This document shows, in pieces, positions 46,960-58,975 of a stretch of 64,000 bases of DNA (position 1 is the stretch's first letter; the number at the start of each line of letters is the position of its first letter). A program made the position numbers and the translations under genes. Below the pieces are notes generated by a model. The model did no database searches, was not told the origin of the DNA, and saw only the letters and a program-made list of their open reading frames with translations. The DNA comes from Torreya grandis (Eukaryota; Streptophyta; Pinopsida; Cupressales; Taxaceae): positions 2,493,001 through 2,557,000 of the forward strand of contig JARHVA010001190.1 in the NCBI GenBank assembly GCA_037957365.1, written 5' to 3'.

Positions 46960-48102
46960 ATGTCAAACATTTTAGTGCTTGGGAGCAGGTGCTTCATCAA
47001 AAGAGATGAAAAAAATCATGGCAAATTTGATTTAAGGTTTGAAGAGGGCATATTTTTAAGTTGCTCTTATCTTAGTAATGCCTATAGGTGCTTCAACAAG
47101 AGACTTCACAAGATTGTTGAAAGATCAAATGTAAAGGTAGATGAGACAAGTAGAGTTAATAAGACAAAAGTGCAGGTAAGTGATTCAATTCAGAATTCTA
47201 TTGCAAACAATGATGAGTTATCCATTCAAATAGATGATGAAGATGAAGAGAAGGAAGAAAGAAAAGATTCTAAATCTCCATCTAGAAGAATTCAAAAAGA
47301 TCATCCAATCTCTCAGATGATTGGAAATATTGGTGCAAGGTTGCAAACTAGAAAGATAATGTTGATCAATCAAAATCATCAAGACTCAGCTCTTTTATCC
47401 ATGATTGAACCCAAAACATTTATGGAAGCTAGCAAAGATGAAAGTTGTAATGATGAAATGGATGAAGAAATTTATCAAATAGAAAGGAATGAAACATGGG
47501 ACTTAGTCCCTATGCCAAAAGATAAAAATGTGATAGGTACCAAATGGGTTTTCAAAAATAAGATGAATGAGAAAGAAGTCACAAGGAATAAGGCTAAATT
47601 GGTGTGTAAAGGATTTTCTCAGGTTGAAGGAATAGATTTTGATGAGACTTTTGCTCCTGTGGCAAGGATGGAAGCAATTATACTCTTTTTGGCATATGCA
47701 TGTTTCAAAGGTTTTAAGGTATATCAAATGGATGTGAAATTTGTATTCTTGAATGACAACTTTGAAGAAGTCTACATTGAGTTACCTAAAGAATACTTCA
47801 TGTCAAGTAATCAAGATTTTGTATGTAAATTGAAAAAGGCTTTATATGGTCTTAAACAAGCTCCTAGATCTTGGTATGACAAGTTAGATAAGTATCTTTT
47901 GAGTCAAGGATTTAAAAGGGGGATAGCTGATAGTAATTTATACATTAGGATAGAAGGTAATCATCAATTGATAGTTGTTGTATATGTTGATGACATAATT
48001 TTTGGATCTAACAATGATAAAATGAGTAGAGAATTTGTAGATACTATGAAGACCAAGTTTGAAATATCAATGTTGGGAGAACTATCTTTCTTCTTAGAAT
48101 AA
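46960..48102 (+). pseudogene. Integrase C-terminus and reverse transcriptase of the copia element
   Basis: The longest open stretch of the element, 380 codons. It begins with the integrase C-terminal blocks [20 protein letters not shown] and [14 protein letters not shown], then an acidic linker. RT follows: [60 protein letters not shown] (normally QMDVKSAFLNG), [20 protein letters not shown], and the catalytic [14 protein letters not shown] with YVDD intact. It ends at a stop after ELSFFLE, where active elements continue with GLQI. No start codon is implied; it was part of the polyprotein. Confidence 0.9.
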
Positions 48103-48940
48103 CAGATTAATCAAATTGATATAAGGATATTCAGTTCACAAGATAAATACATCAAAGGTATGCTAAGGAAGTTTGATATGATGGATTGTAAGCCAATGTG
48201 TACTACAATGATCACATGATGCAAGTTATGTAAACTGAATGACTCACAAAAAGTTGATCAAACTTTGTATAGATCCATGATTGGAAGTCTTTTGTACTCT
48301 ACTCATCTAGGCCTGACATCATGAAAGCAATAGGTCTTGTAGGAAGGTTTCAAGACAATCCTAGAGAATCTCACTTGAAAGCAGTCAAAAGGATCATGAG
48401 ATGTCTCAAAGGCACCATAGACTATGGTTTATGGTATCCCAAAAGTAAATAAATCTCTTTGAAATCATATACTGATGCTGATTGGGCAGGATGTGTGGAT
48501 GATAGGAGAAGTATTAGTGGTGGGGTCTTCTTCATGGGAGAATGCTTGGTGTCTTGGCTAAGCAAGAAGAAAGCCTCAGTGTCTCTATCAACTGCAAAAG
48601 CTGAGTATATAGCATTTGCCTCTTATTACACACAAGTCATATGGATGAAACAAACTTTGGAGGATTATAAGGTAAGACAAAATAGACCTTGTCTTATTTT
48701 ATTGTGACAATACTAGTGCAATTAGTATCTTAAAGAATTTTGTTATGCACTCAAAAACTAAACACATTCCTATTAAATATCATTTCTTGAGAGAACAAGT
48801 AATAAATCAACGTGTCAACTTGGAGCATGTGTCTATAAAAGAGCAGCTTGTAGATATTATGACCAAACCATTGTCAAAATCTACTTTTGAGTATCTAAGA
48901 CAAAACTTGGGTGCCATTTCTTTCTCTATGAATCAATAGA
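48103..48940 (+). pseudogene. RT thumb and RNase H region of the copia element
   Basis: After the stop at 48100 the frame resumes with SSQDKYIKGMLRKFDMMDCK, then SHLKAVKRIMRCLKGTIDYG. The RNase H part reads SYTDADWAGCVDDRRSISGG, VSWLSKKKASVSLSTAKAEY and, after a frameshift near 48,700, FVMHSKTKHIPIKYHFLREQ and VDIMTKPLSKSTFEYLRQNL. The key acidic residues in 'DADWAG', 'AEYIA' and 'DNTSAI' are present. This closes the polyprotein; the stop is at about 48939. Confidence 0.85.
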
Positions 48941-49190
48941 AGCTATTTGGTTAAGGAGGATCAACAAGTTTATGAGCTTGATCTAGTGGTTTGTGAAGGA
49001 GATATAGTGCAGGGTCAGAATGGATGTTTTTAGATTGGCTGAGAGCATGTTTCCTATTTGGTGAGTGGTATGAAGTTTTGCTGATGGTCCTTGTAGTAGC
49101 CTGAGAGAGAAGACTAGTTAGCATATGTGGTGGTTCTTCATGGTGTGTGGAGATAATAATATTTTCATAAGGTGAAATTTCTTAGATTTC

Positions 49191-49456
49191 TTAGGGGGAG
49201 TCCCTCTCAGATGTTTCTTGATGTGTTCCATCAGATTCCAGTGGTTTTATGTGTTCTTTCTTCATTGGTTGTAGTGCTTGGTTGAAGAGAGTGTTGGCAT
49301 GGAGCAAGAGGATGTTGTTAAGGTAAAAAGAGAAAGGTTCAAGGTAAGGGGGAGTTTGTATAATATTTTTAAGGTGGTTCTCTCCTGTTGATGGTATTTT
49401 TAGGTCCTTAGGATCAGATTGTGTCCATTTTGTCATTGTGTCGAAGGGGGAGAAAG
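49191..49456 (+). promoter_or_regulatory. Repeated polypurine tracts before the 3' LTR
   Basis: Three similar tracts, TTAGGGGGAG (49191), TAAGGGGGAG (49345) and GAAGGGGGAG (49443), occur in 260 bp. Multiple polypurine tracts are a known hallmark of Sireviruses. The last lies about 60 bp before the LTR start inferred from alignment, so which one primes plus-strand synthesis is not certain. Confidence 0.6.
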
Positions 49457-49516
49457 TCCCTGTTGTGAGAGTGCTTGAAGAGAGAAAGTGAGTTGTATAT
49501 TGCTATATATGATAGT

Positions 49517-52496
49517 TGTTGACATTAATGACAAAAAAGAAATTTTTGGATATTTTTTAGTGATGTCATTGATATGTTTTAGTGAGTGGATGAAGTGCTT
49601 TGATAGCCTAAGTAATAATGACAAAGTGTGCAATGTGCTTGTCTTAGTATGTTTGAAGTATACTTGGTTGATCTGTAGTGTTGACATGGATAGAGATGTT
49701 CAGGGATAAGTATGGATTATTGAGCATGTGCAAAGAGGCCTTTAAGATGTTTTGTATGCTTTGAGTACTTGTGTGCATAAATATAATTCATCTAGTTGTC
49801 CATATTTTTTATCTAGACACTTTGGGTCCAATGGTAGAAAATCTAAGTAGGTAGTTTGATGACATCACCATTGTCACGTGTTGATGAGTTATGGGGAGTT
49901 GGTTTATGGTTGTGATAAAATTAGTACCTAGTTGCTATGTGCTAAATCTTAGGTCATGCACCTAAACATATCAAAAGATATGCAAGTGCAAAGTTGGGCT
50001 CCCAGGCATTTTAATAGTATTTTTCCATAGCCAAATTTGCATGAGGCAAGAAATAGTCGAGTAATCATTTTGATGGTAGAAACTCTCACACACGTGGATG
50101 ATGCAAGAGAAGGTGATTATATGGGTTTATTCAATTTTGTGCCTAGTTTTTATATGCCAAATTTTAGGTCATGCGATGTAGCACAACAAAAGATATGCAT
50201 GTGAAAAGTTGGGCTCCTAGGCATTTTGACAGTGTTTTCTACGTTCAAATAGATCTAAGTAAGGAATTTAATGGTGAAATATCTCACACATGTGAATATT
50301 AAAAGAGAATATGATCATATGGGTTTGTTCATTTTTTATCCTAATTTATTTGTGCTAAATTTCAGATCATGTGGTGAAGCACGTCAAATAATATGCATGA
50401 ATAAAGTTGGCTTTCCAAGCAAGATCTAAGCATAGTTGGCTCTGTGACAGAATATTTTAAGGCATTTTAATGGTGTTATATCTTACACATGCAAAGGATT
50501 CAGGAGTAGTTTTACACATGGTTGGATTCTCCTATGTGAGGAGATCATATGTTCCAAATTCAAGATCATGTGAGTAAGCATAGAAGTTATTAAGGTTCAA
50601 ACATAACTACCCAGGTAGATAAACAAGGTTCCCATACTTGGTCAAATATGCAAGAGGTAAATATCGAACAAGTCTCAAGGAGATTGACAAAGCGCATTTG
50701 CTCCAAGATGTCAAAAATTAGTGAGATGGCAAGAAGTACACGTTGTTTAAAAACTGAGCAAAGGTAAAGGATAAAGATCAATGGTGAGCGCATGATCATA
50801 CATATTGATCTAACAGTGAATGTTGATATTTAAAGACCTATTTGATCCACATAGATCAATGGTGCATATTAAGTCAATACTATAAGGGTACACGAGATGA
50901 GGTCAAAGTAATTGAGGTTTAACATTTGAGCATTGGTGCCTATGTGTTAAATTTCAGAAGAGATCGATGGTGCATAATTGATATGAGTTGAGAGGACACA
51001 AGATGCGAGCATTGTGTTTAAATTTTAACTATGATTGTTGTCATTTAAATATTCAAATTCAACAAATGGAAAACTGATGTCTGGTCTTTGGTCCATATCC
51101 TTCAATCTAGATAGAATTTGTTGATGCTGTAAAAAGCAAAGATGAAGAGGACTCCATGGTGAATCTAATGAACCTAATTTGAAGATCTAGAAGTGTGTAT
51201 AGTCAAATATAGTAAAGTTCAAAGTTGAGTATGTATTCGTGCATGGACTATAAGTGACTCGAGAAGGTTGTTCGAGCTTGTTTTGATATTGTTTCTATAT
51301 CTCTTGATGAATTAGATATTCGAGTGTTGTAGACTCCATAAGGATGTTATGTGTGGTTTTTGGAGGTGTGATCAATGTATCTTGAGTATAAACAATGCTT
51401 AAGAAGTTAATTGTGTTTTCATTCATAATGTTTATGTGCACCAAGTCAGTGTTTGAGTTGTTTGAGCATACGTAGAGGTGCGAAAAGATGACTATGATCA
51501 TTTAAAGATGTCAAGGGGGACATAAGGAGTGGACCCATGCTTTTGGAAATGGTTTTGTGTTCTTATCTTGTTTGATGAAGTGATAAATGAGTGAATGGGT
51601 TCACATGAGAGCTATAAGAGATACAAGGGCCTTATTAAGAGGTGTAGCTACTTAAGGGTGACCCATAGATGCTATGGCCAATTTATGAAGATTGTTTTGA
51701 GTTGTGTCTTTGCATGATAGATGTGTTAAGGGTTAAGACATGCCTAATGGCCAACCAAGGTGTTGTTTATCATGATTGCTCTATAAATAGTGGAACTAAA
51801 GATGATGGTTTCTAGAGGAGTGAGTGAGAGACTAGGGAGAGATTTGAGAAAGGTGTATGTGTGGGTTGTGGAACAAAGGAGGGGTAGAGTGCCCTATGGA
51901 TGAGTTGAAGAGTATAATATATTGAGGACTATTTGTATGGCTTGTAGGTCATAATTTTGTTGGTAGAATAATTCTCTTGCTATTTGAGTATGAGTGAAGG
52001 TGAAGAGTGATTATCAGAGGTCCATCATCAGGTGTTAAAGACATAAGTTCAAAGGTAAATGTGTTCATAGGTGTTATTGTGGCAGCTCAACATCTAAGGT
52101 GGTTGAAACCTCCTTGCAAGGTAAAACTTGCTAAAAGTCTTGTTGTTGATGTAGCTCAAATAGACAGGTGTGGCAGCACCTTGCAGGATTTTAGTCTCAC
52201 TAATTAGGGATTGTAGTTCTTTGATCAGTTGTAGTTGGTCTAAATTGGTTCTTGTTATTATAAGACAATAGTCCAATTGTAGTTTTTAGTGGGTTTTATT
52301 CCCCAATAGGGTTTCCCACATATGTCTTGTGTTATGTGATTGATATTGCATTGTCCCTCTTGCTCATTACTATGAATGATGTGTATGCTTTATGAATATT
52401 TGTGGTAGCTGATTAAGTGTTTATAAAGATCAGAATTGAAGTTGGATTATTTGGGCTCGCTGATTCACCCCCCTCTCAGTGATTGTACCTATAACA
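49517..52496 (+). repeat. 3' LTR of the copia element
   Basis: About 2980 bp, TGTTGACATTAATG ... CCTATAACA. The right end is fixed by the CATAA duplication. The left end is inferred by alignment to TGTTGGATAATTG of the 5' LTR and by the about 27 extra bases in this copy near the start; it could be as far left as 49461 (TGTTGTGAG). TATA box at 51782-51789. Confidence 0.85.
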
Positions 52497-52501
52497 CATA
52501 A

Positions 52502-53830
52502 TACCAGTCACACTATTCTTAATAGTCAATTTGTTTAATTGAAAGACTACACCCAAATTTTTATTGATACTTTTATTTTCATTTTCTAGGGTAGTTATTT
52601 TTTCCTATACCCCATTAAACTTTTTCTTCAGCTCATCCATATCATCACTCATGGCCTGCATTTCCTTGTTGTGATAGGATTCCTTATTTAGTTGATCATC
52701 TTCATTAACTTGGAGGAGCATTAATGTCATCTTTTCCTTCATAAGCCAATTCAACTATCTGTGATGAAGGAAGAGTCATTTTCAAGAGTACTAATTTTAT
52801 CTAGTAAATCCATGGAAGGTAGGGCACTTATATTTCTTTTCTTACCCAGTGCCTCTAACTCTTGATCACACTTCTGCTCTATATTGGAAAAAATCTTTTC
52901 ATCATCTATTTATTTTTCAAGAGACAAAGGAGAGAGAGAATCTGGTTCATATTCAAACTTAGAAATTTCTCATGGGAGACTTTCACATAGATCTTTCCTT
53001 CACCATTTTTAGGGACCTTTCAATTTATTAGCACTACCACTAGCTTTCCCTGCATTCTTTCTTTCAGAGGCAATGTGAAAAGTAATTAACATAGGCATCT
53101 TGAGATTACAATGTGCATTATTAAAAATAATAGGGGTAGGGGTAGGTTTAGATGAAATGTCAGAAAGGATATCTTATAAAACATAAAATTTTATAGGAGG
53201 GCCAAAGACTTGAGACTTAGCATGATGAAACAATAAAAATATTAATGCTTGATGAATGGGAATCAAGGTCTTTTTTAATTGGATGACAAGCATAGAATTC
53301 TCAAGATACATCATGTAAAATAAGGGTATGTTAATAAGCCTCTTATAATGGAAATAGTTAACAAAATCAAAGTGATAACAGAGAGCACCCTTGTATCTAC
53401 CCTCTAGATGATATACTTCATCACATGATAAAGAACCTCATTCCAAGGTGCAATAATAGAATCTCTGAGAAATCCAACTAAGAAACTAGGGAGTTTTTAT
53501 TTTCCTATGAGAAATATCTTCTTGTCTTCATTATTTTCCCTCTTAGATTTGTAAATTTTTAGATCTTCCATGTTCATGCTTGTAACCTATGCAATACTTT
53601 CCTATGAGACCTTGAAATATATACCTCTCATAGTAACTACCCTTGCCTTCCATGCATTATTGAATTCTATAGAGAGAAGGGGATCAAATCCTATAAACCT
53701 CTCCATAAAATTTGTGAGACCTCCTTGCCTAAGGATGTGCCATAGCAGTGGTTTATTCTTGATCATTTCACCTGATTGGGGTTTGATTTTTCATCATTCT
53801 TTTCCCATTTCAAAACTAGAGCTTTGATGT
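52502..53830 (-). pseudogene. Main part of a plant coiled-coil / transposon-associated-type protein pseudogene
   Basis: Reading the minus strand from about 53830: TNFMERFIGFDPLLSIEFNN, AWKARVVTMRGIYFKVS, EDLKIYKSKRENNEDKKIFL, FLVGFLRDSIIAPWNEVLYH and VMKYI. After more degraded sequence there is a coiled-coil tail: IFSNIEQKCDQELEALGKKR, SMDLLDKISTLENDSS, EMQAMSDDMDELKKKFNGV and KITTLENENKSINKNLGVVF. The 'F...SW..G.VTI.G..F.I' then 'W..V...I.KYITLEG' layout plus a long coiled coil resembles a family of repeated plant hypothetical proteins (sometimes labelled putative plant transposon protein). This resemblance is from memory and is only suggestive. Several stops and frameshifts; the C-terminal end lies at 42119-42288 beyond the copia element. 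Confidence 0.5.
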
Positions 53831-54329
53831 TTATGTAAAAATCTTAAATTAACACTTCTATTATGCCTCGCCTTAAATTCCCAATCGAGGATAACACTGT
53901 ACATGAAATTAAGACTATTATTGTTTTTACTCCATCGATGGTAATGATTACACATGGGGTGAAGTGTTTATGATTAGTCATGATAACCTAACAAGTGTCT
54001 CTTTTGGCATGAATACCCTCTAAACATATTTGGCATTGATAGTCTTGTCTTTGGATTGTCCATGTCATGATTTAGAGATTAAAAATATAATTAATGATAA
54101 ATAATTTTCTAAGACCATGAGTAAATATTTTAACTATTTGGCTCAACCATTGGAAAACTTTGTCACATTGAATAAAATATTTCCAAATGAAATAATAAGA
54201 CCTTCCTCCCCTATATAAATAACAACCCATATTCATGTATCATGAAAAACCTAGTAAATAGAGATATTAGATTCACCATTAATGAGATAAATAGGCATGG
54301 GAGGAAGAGTTTGTGGTTCAATCGATTTA

Positions 54330-54610
54330 TCAAAACCTTCATTAGATGCCCCTTTGTTAGCAAACTAGTTAGTGAATCGATTACCTTATCTATATACATG
54401 TTTGATAGAAGTTTCTTGAAAATAATGTATGATGGATAAAGTATCATCTATGATATTTTTAATAGTCCAACATGGTTTTCTCTTCCTACAAATAAATTTG
54501 ATTATATTAAGAGAATATAATTATATAGAAATGTGATTTTTCCTCGTCTCTTTATCAACTTGGAGACTCCAAAGAGTAGGTTTAGCTTCTACCACATGAT
54601 TAGTTTGTGT
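54330..54610 (-). pseudogene. Second LINE-type RNase H fossil
   Basis: The minus strand reads HVVEAKPTLWSLQVDKETRK, then LYSLNIIKFICRKRKPCWTI, KNIIDDTLSIIHYFQETS and IKHVYR*GNRFTN*FANKGA. This follows the plant LINE RNase H pattern 'A(E)xxALWxLxxxKExxxxNxxxxxDSLNIIxxIxxxxxxxWxIxxIIxDxxxI...xHVYREGNxxADxxANxG'. Two stops replace Glu and Trp codons. It is a different and independently decayed copy from the one at 11.2 kb. Confidence 0.65.
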
Positions 54611-54838
54611 ATACAAGGGAAAGTGAAGCTGATCTATAAATCAATCTTAGCTCAGAGAAGACAAATCAAACTAGTCATTCTTCTTGTTGATACATTTATA
54701 CAATCAGGGTCATGACTAATATGGATACGTTAGACCTAACTAAAGGGTTTCTTATCATACAATATCACTAGAGAAGATTCTAAAGCCTCTAGTCGAGCAA
54801 TACCACACAATAAGCTTAATTAGGTCATATGGTTTATT

Positions 54839-57280
54839 GTAATCAAAACCACTAAAGTGTGGGGGGTGAATTAGTGTAAAAAATTTTCTTTCAATTTCAC
54901 CTATCATTCATTAACCATTCAAACTAAGATAGAGATAGAGCAATGCATGATCAACTATTCATATGAGCATGAATCATAAACATATTAACACAAGAGCTAT
55001 ATGGGAAACCCTCATGGGGAATAAAATATATTGACACATATCTTATACTAATGTTATATAAGGAATGAATCAAGATTTAGTGAGGCACCAACTCCACAAG
55101 GAGCACCAACCCCTCACTAGTCAAGCACCAACTCAACTAGTCCTTTAGTAAACACCAACTTGCAAGGCGGTACCAACCCCCTAGATAACTCAAAAACAAC
55201 TAAGTCACTTGGAATATCTGATCACCTTGGGACACTTTTTTCTCACTCAACTGATGATTATCACCTTATTTTTCTCTTCACACTCTTCTATCTCTCTCAA
55301 ATATCTTATTAGGCCTCTTTGCTCAACTAGCCCTCTTCTTGGCAGATTTGAGTCATATGACCTTGCTCATCATATGTATAATCATTGTTATCAATCCATG
55401 ATATATTCAACACACCTCACTTATAGTCATCAAGCCCTATACTTGGTTTCCAAATCTCTATATCATTCATTTATCTCCTCAATATAACTAGTCAAATTAG
55501 GCCTATTAGACCTTTTTATACCTGACTCTTGATTTCACCAACCTTGATCAGTAAAAATCCTATCCATACTTATATCACCCTTTTAATAGATCAAAAAATA
55601 TGTTTCATAGGATAAACAACCACTACATAAGTCGGTCACCACTTGTAAGGACCAAAATCACCATTAGGCCTAAAGGAGACCTAAAACAATTAGGCATTCT
55701 CAAAGCACACGTTTCACCTTGAAGACCTTGGAACATGTTGAGCCTATATAAATGGATGAAAAAATTCACACATTCTTAAATTATACCGATTTTAATCTCA
55801 TATTAGTTCCTCAACACCATTGAGTTTATTTCACTTATTGAACTACACCATTAGGTCTACTCACAATTAGGCCTTCTTACTTCTAGAAAGTCTGTCAACC
55901 AAAACTAAAGCACACAACCAATTTGATAAAATAATCATACCATAAAATAACATGGATATAACCTACATGACCTCAGGGTCATCAAAATATTTATTATATT
56001 CCACCAAATAGGGCAAAAGACCTTAAACTGACAACTTCCTTATGCTCACTCAGAACTACAAGCAGGTTTCAAAACCTAGTTAAGAACTTTTAACTTTTCA
56101 CACATTCATAGAAATTTATCATGAATAAACATACATTAAAATGAACATATTATACCTATATAAAAAATTTATGTGCATTATATTCTTCAATTCTGGGCAT
56201 AATGACTTAGGAACATCAATCTTACACACATAAAACTGCATATAGCTCTAAAACATAGTCATGGAGACAATGACTTAGAACCCATATAGAATCACTCTCA
56301 TGAAATTATAGTGGATTTATATGATTGTTAATAATACCTAAAATATATTAAAATAAATATATTATATGGCCCAATAGCAATATTGGTCTTACATACCAAT
56401 CTCATGTCTTTACTATACACAAACCTCATTGTGTTAGACAATTCAGATTGAGATCAACTTTATACCATACACAAGTTTATCCAAAACTTATATCCATTAG
56501 GGATGTGTGTTATAGGTCTTGAATAATAAACCAGTGTAATTATATCCATCCCCAATCCACTGCAACACATCCCTAATCTCATTCCCACTTTTGCCTATTT
56601 TTCTCACTTTCTTCCTCACTAGGCCTTTTTAGAGATAAGCCAACTTCCATGACCAGTTTATCATATTTGAAGTCTATAACCTGATCATAAATTTACATGG
56701 ACACAAAATACTAGTCTTGCACATCATCCTCTAATCATTTTCATGCTTTGAATTGGTCAACCTTGCCTGCTACATCAAAAATTTGAGAAACAAGGGATTT
56801 CCTATAGCTTCTACTCACTCTTCTAATAGATTAATTCCACCTAGAGGTACCTAGGAGAGTCCTATACATAATCCAATCATTAAAATATGTCATCCAATTC
56901 ATTATAATTCATTTCTATCAAGATCTTCCATATCGGGTCATTGTTAAGGTTTTAGAGAGGATTAAGACCATCTTACAATCTTAACGATCATTCATAAAGC
57001 TTGGGACCTTAATATAGAAACTAATGCTTGGAAACTTGAGTTATAATCATTCCTCAAATTTTATGAACTTCTTAGGATCTCATGCAAAGGTTGCACATGC
57101 CAACAAGCATAAGAAAATCATTCTCAGGTCTGCAATACCTCATTCTGTGCAAACAAAAAACCTCAAAACCACATTTCATATTTTTTTCTTCAGAATTTGA
57201 CCTCAAACTTAGTCAACATACTTGACACAACATATCACACATCTAAAAACACTCTCATGAGCTCTATCACCTTGGAAACT
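54839..57280 (-). repeat. Inverted copia-type LTR remnant
   Basis: The minus strand contains TTTATTCCCCATGAGGGTTT and CCCATATAGCTCTTGTGTTA (about 55000-55035), matching the copia LTR above at 45030-45075. It then has ATTCACCCCCCACACTTTAG before an end TTTTGATTACA at 54839. TATAAAAAGG (55511-55520, minus) sits about 670 bp before that end, close to the 720 bp in the intact element. No PBS follows, so it is a solo LTR or a fragment. The far boundary is not clear and may lie beyond the solo LTR starting at 57281. Confidence 0.5.
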
Positions 57281-57944
57281 TGTCACGACCTCTCTTCCCA
57301 CACTGTGGACTCATGCTCATACTTTAAGTTGTTTGGGACCTCATTTAGTATTTGTGACAGGATGAGTTGATTTTTTAGATAACTTAAATTTTGTGTTGAT
57401 TTCAAAAGTCTATCAAGTCTTTGATGAGATTTTGTAAGAAAACAAGGTATGAATTTAATCTCATTTTCAAATTCCAAGAGTTAGGAAATTAAATCGTTAA
57501 AATATTAAAACTATTTCTTTTTGTAGAATTATATGCAATATTGTTATAAATTACAATCATGATCGAGGAAAAAATTTAATGAGATGAATTATTAGTATTT
57601 TTCGTTACTCTCTTTGCAAAAATATAATTAATGAATGAATTTAATATTGGAGGAGAATATTATCGAATTCAATATTATTAAAAATCATCAAAAGTTAATT
57701 TAATTAATAAAGAAGGGACTTTTCTTTTATTTAATTATTTTAATTTTTGAACTTTCAAATAAATTATATTTTTATAAATAATTTTTTAAGGATTATTAAT
57801 TAATTATAAATTGTAGATAATTTTAAGGTATTAATTAATTACATTTAATTTAAACCTAACAAATGTTAAGATAAGACTAATCTAACTTAATGTAATATAG
57901 AGAGAATAATAATAAACTTCTAAGTTCAAATTAAAATAACTCCA

Positions 57945-58290
57945 CCTCTAAAACCGTCACCACTTTAAACTCATGCCACTTATAAAGGATATGCCACATC
58001 ACTGCCATATAAGTGATACTCAATAAACCTTTTAGTCAAGTTAAAAGCCAATCAGAAAGAGAGAATAACACTTGGAGAACTACCACATAAAGAAATAGTC
58101 AAAAACCATAATTAAAGGGTTAAAACAAATTAGCGGACCTTGAGGTATCCATGTGAAATAAGTAATTTGCATGAAGAAAGATATAAATAAATATCAACGC
58201 TCCACCTCCCTAAGTCTATGCCCACTTTAAAACATGCAAAAAAAATAGGCACTGCCACATAAGAGTTAGTTGCAGCCAATCACCACTCAA
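57945..58290. repeat. Diverged duplication inside the solo LTR, upstream of its TATA box
   Basis: 'ctccacctctaaaaccgtca' then 'cactttaaac-tgccac-t' at 57951 and 'ctccacctccctaagtctat' then 'cccactttaaaacatgc' at 58200 begin two related blocks ending in 'gccacataag' or 'gccatataag'. Possibly duplicated enhancer-like U3 sequence, a pattern seen in other LTRs; this is inference. Confidence 0.5.
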
Positions 58291-58322
58291 AAAGAGGAGA
58301 AGATTTTTTTGTGAAGAACAGT

Positions 58323-58330
58323 TATAAATA
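58323..58330 (+). promoter_or_regulatory. TATA box of the solo LTR
   Basis: CAGTTATAAATAGAGGAAGG is followed by a purine-rich leader (aagaaaaaagaggaacac), a common layout at plant LTR transcription starts. Confidence 0.55.
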
Positions 58331-58593
58331 GAGGAAGGAAAACGTAGAAGAAAAAAGAGGAACACAGAAGTGAAGGGAGAAAAGGCAAGGGGCAAAGAGA
58401 GACACCTTGGAAAGAGAGATCGACGCCATAAGGGGCAACAAATCAGCCAATGCCATTAACGTTGTTGCCATATCAAGTTTTTTTCTGTTCTCTTCTTTAA
58501 CTCAACTAAGATCAACACCGCCACCATTTTCTCAGCTGATTCAATTCAAGCGGATCCACATTCCATTTTATCCAATGATTTCAACAGCATAAG

Positions 58594-58802
58594 GTAAATA
58601 TTTTAATTTATTTAAAATTGTAAGGTACAAATTTTATTTTATTTAAATTGTAAAATAAATATTTTATTTTATTTAAATTGGAAGTAAATAATTTATTTTA
58701 TTTAAATGGTAAGATAGATATATTATTTTATTTAAATTGTAAAATAAATAATTTATTTTTATTTAAATCGAAAAGTAAATAATTTATATTATTTAAATTG
58801 TA

Positions 58803-58857
<55 letters not shown>

Positions 58858-58975
58858 AATTTAAAATTGTAAAACAAATAATTTATTTTATTTAAATCAG
58901 AAGGTAAATAATTTATATTATTTAAATTTTAAGATGAATATAATATTCTATTTAAATTGTATGGAAAATATAATG
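58594..58975. repeat. AT minisatellite with units of about 30-37 bp, plus (TA)n
   Basis: About ten units of the type TTGTAAAATAAATAATTTAT-TTTATTTAAA are arranged head to tail and interrupted at 58804-58852 by about 25 TA dinucleotides. Units contain the self-complementary AAATAATTTATTT. Confidence 0.9.

Larger units (their letters stand above)
42289..52501 (+). mobile_element. Ty1/copia LTR retrotransposon, Sirevirus-like, full length but inactive
   Basis: The element spans 42294-52496 and is flanked by a perfect CATAA duplication (42289-42293, 52497-52501). It has LTRs of about 2.95 kb, an initiator-tRNA-Met PBS, then gag, protease, integrase, RT and RNase H, which is the copia order, and three AGGGGGAG tracts before the 3' LTR. 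Very long LTRs and repeated polypurine tracts fit the Sirevirus (SIRE/Maximus) lineage. The internal region is only about 4.3 kb because most of gag is missing. A 157-bp stretch near the LTR starts shows about 10 differences between copies, so the insertion is old but younger than element G. Confidence 0.93.

Noticed and set aside
58407..58592. 61-codon plus-strand frame after the solo LTR TATA box
   Set aside because: No domain; lies in the probable leader of the LTR transcript, so treated as incidental.
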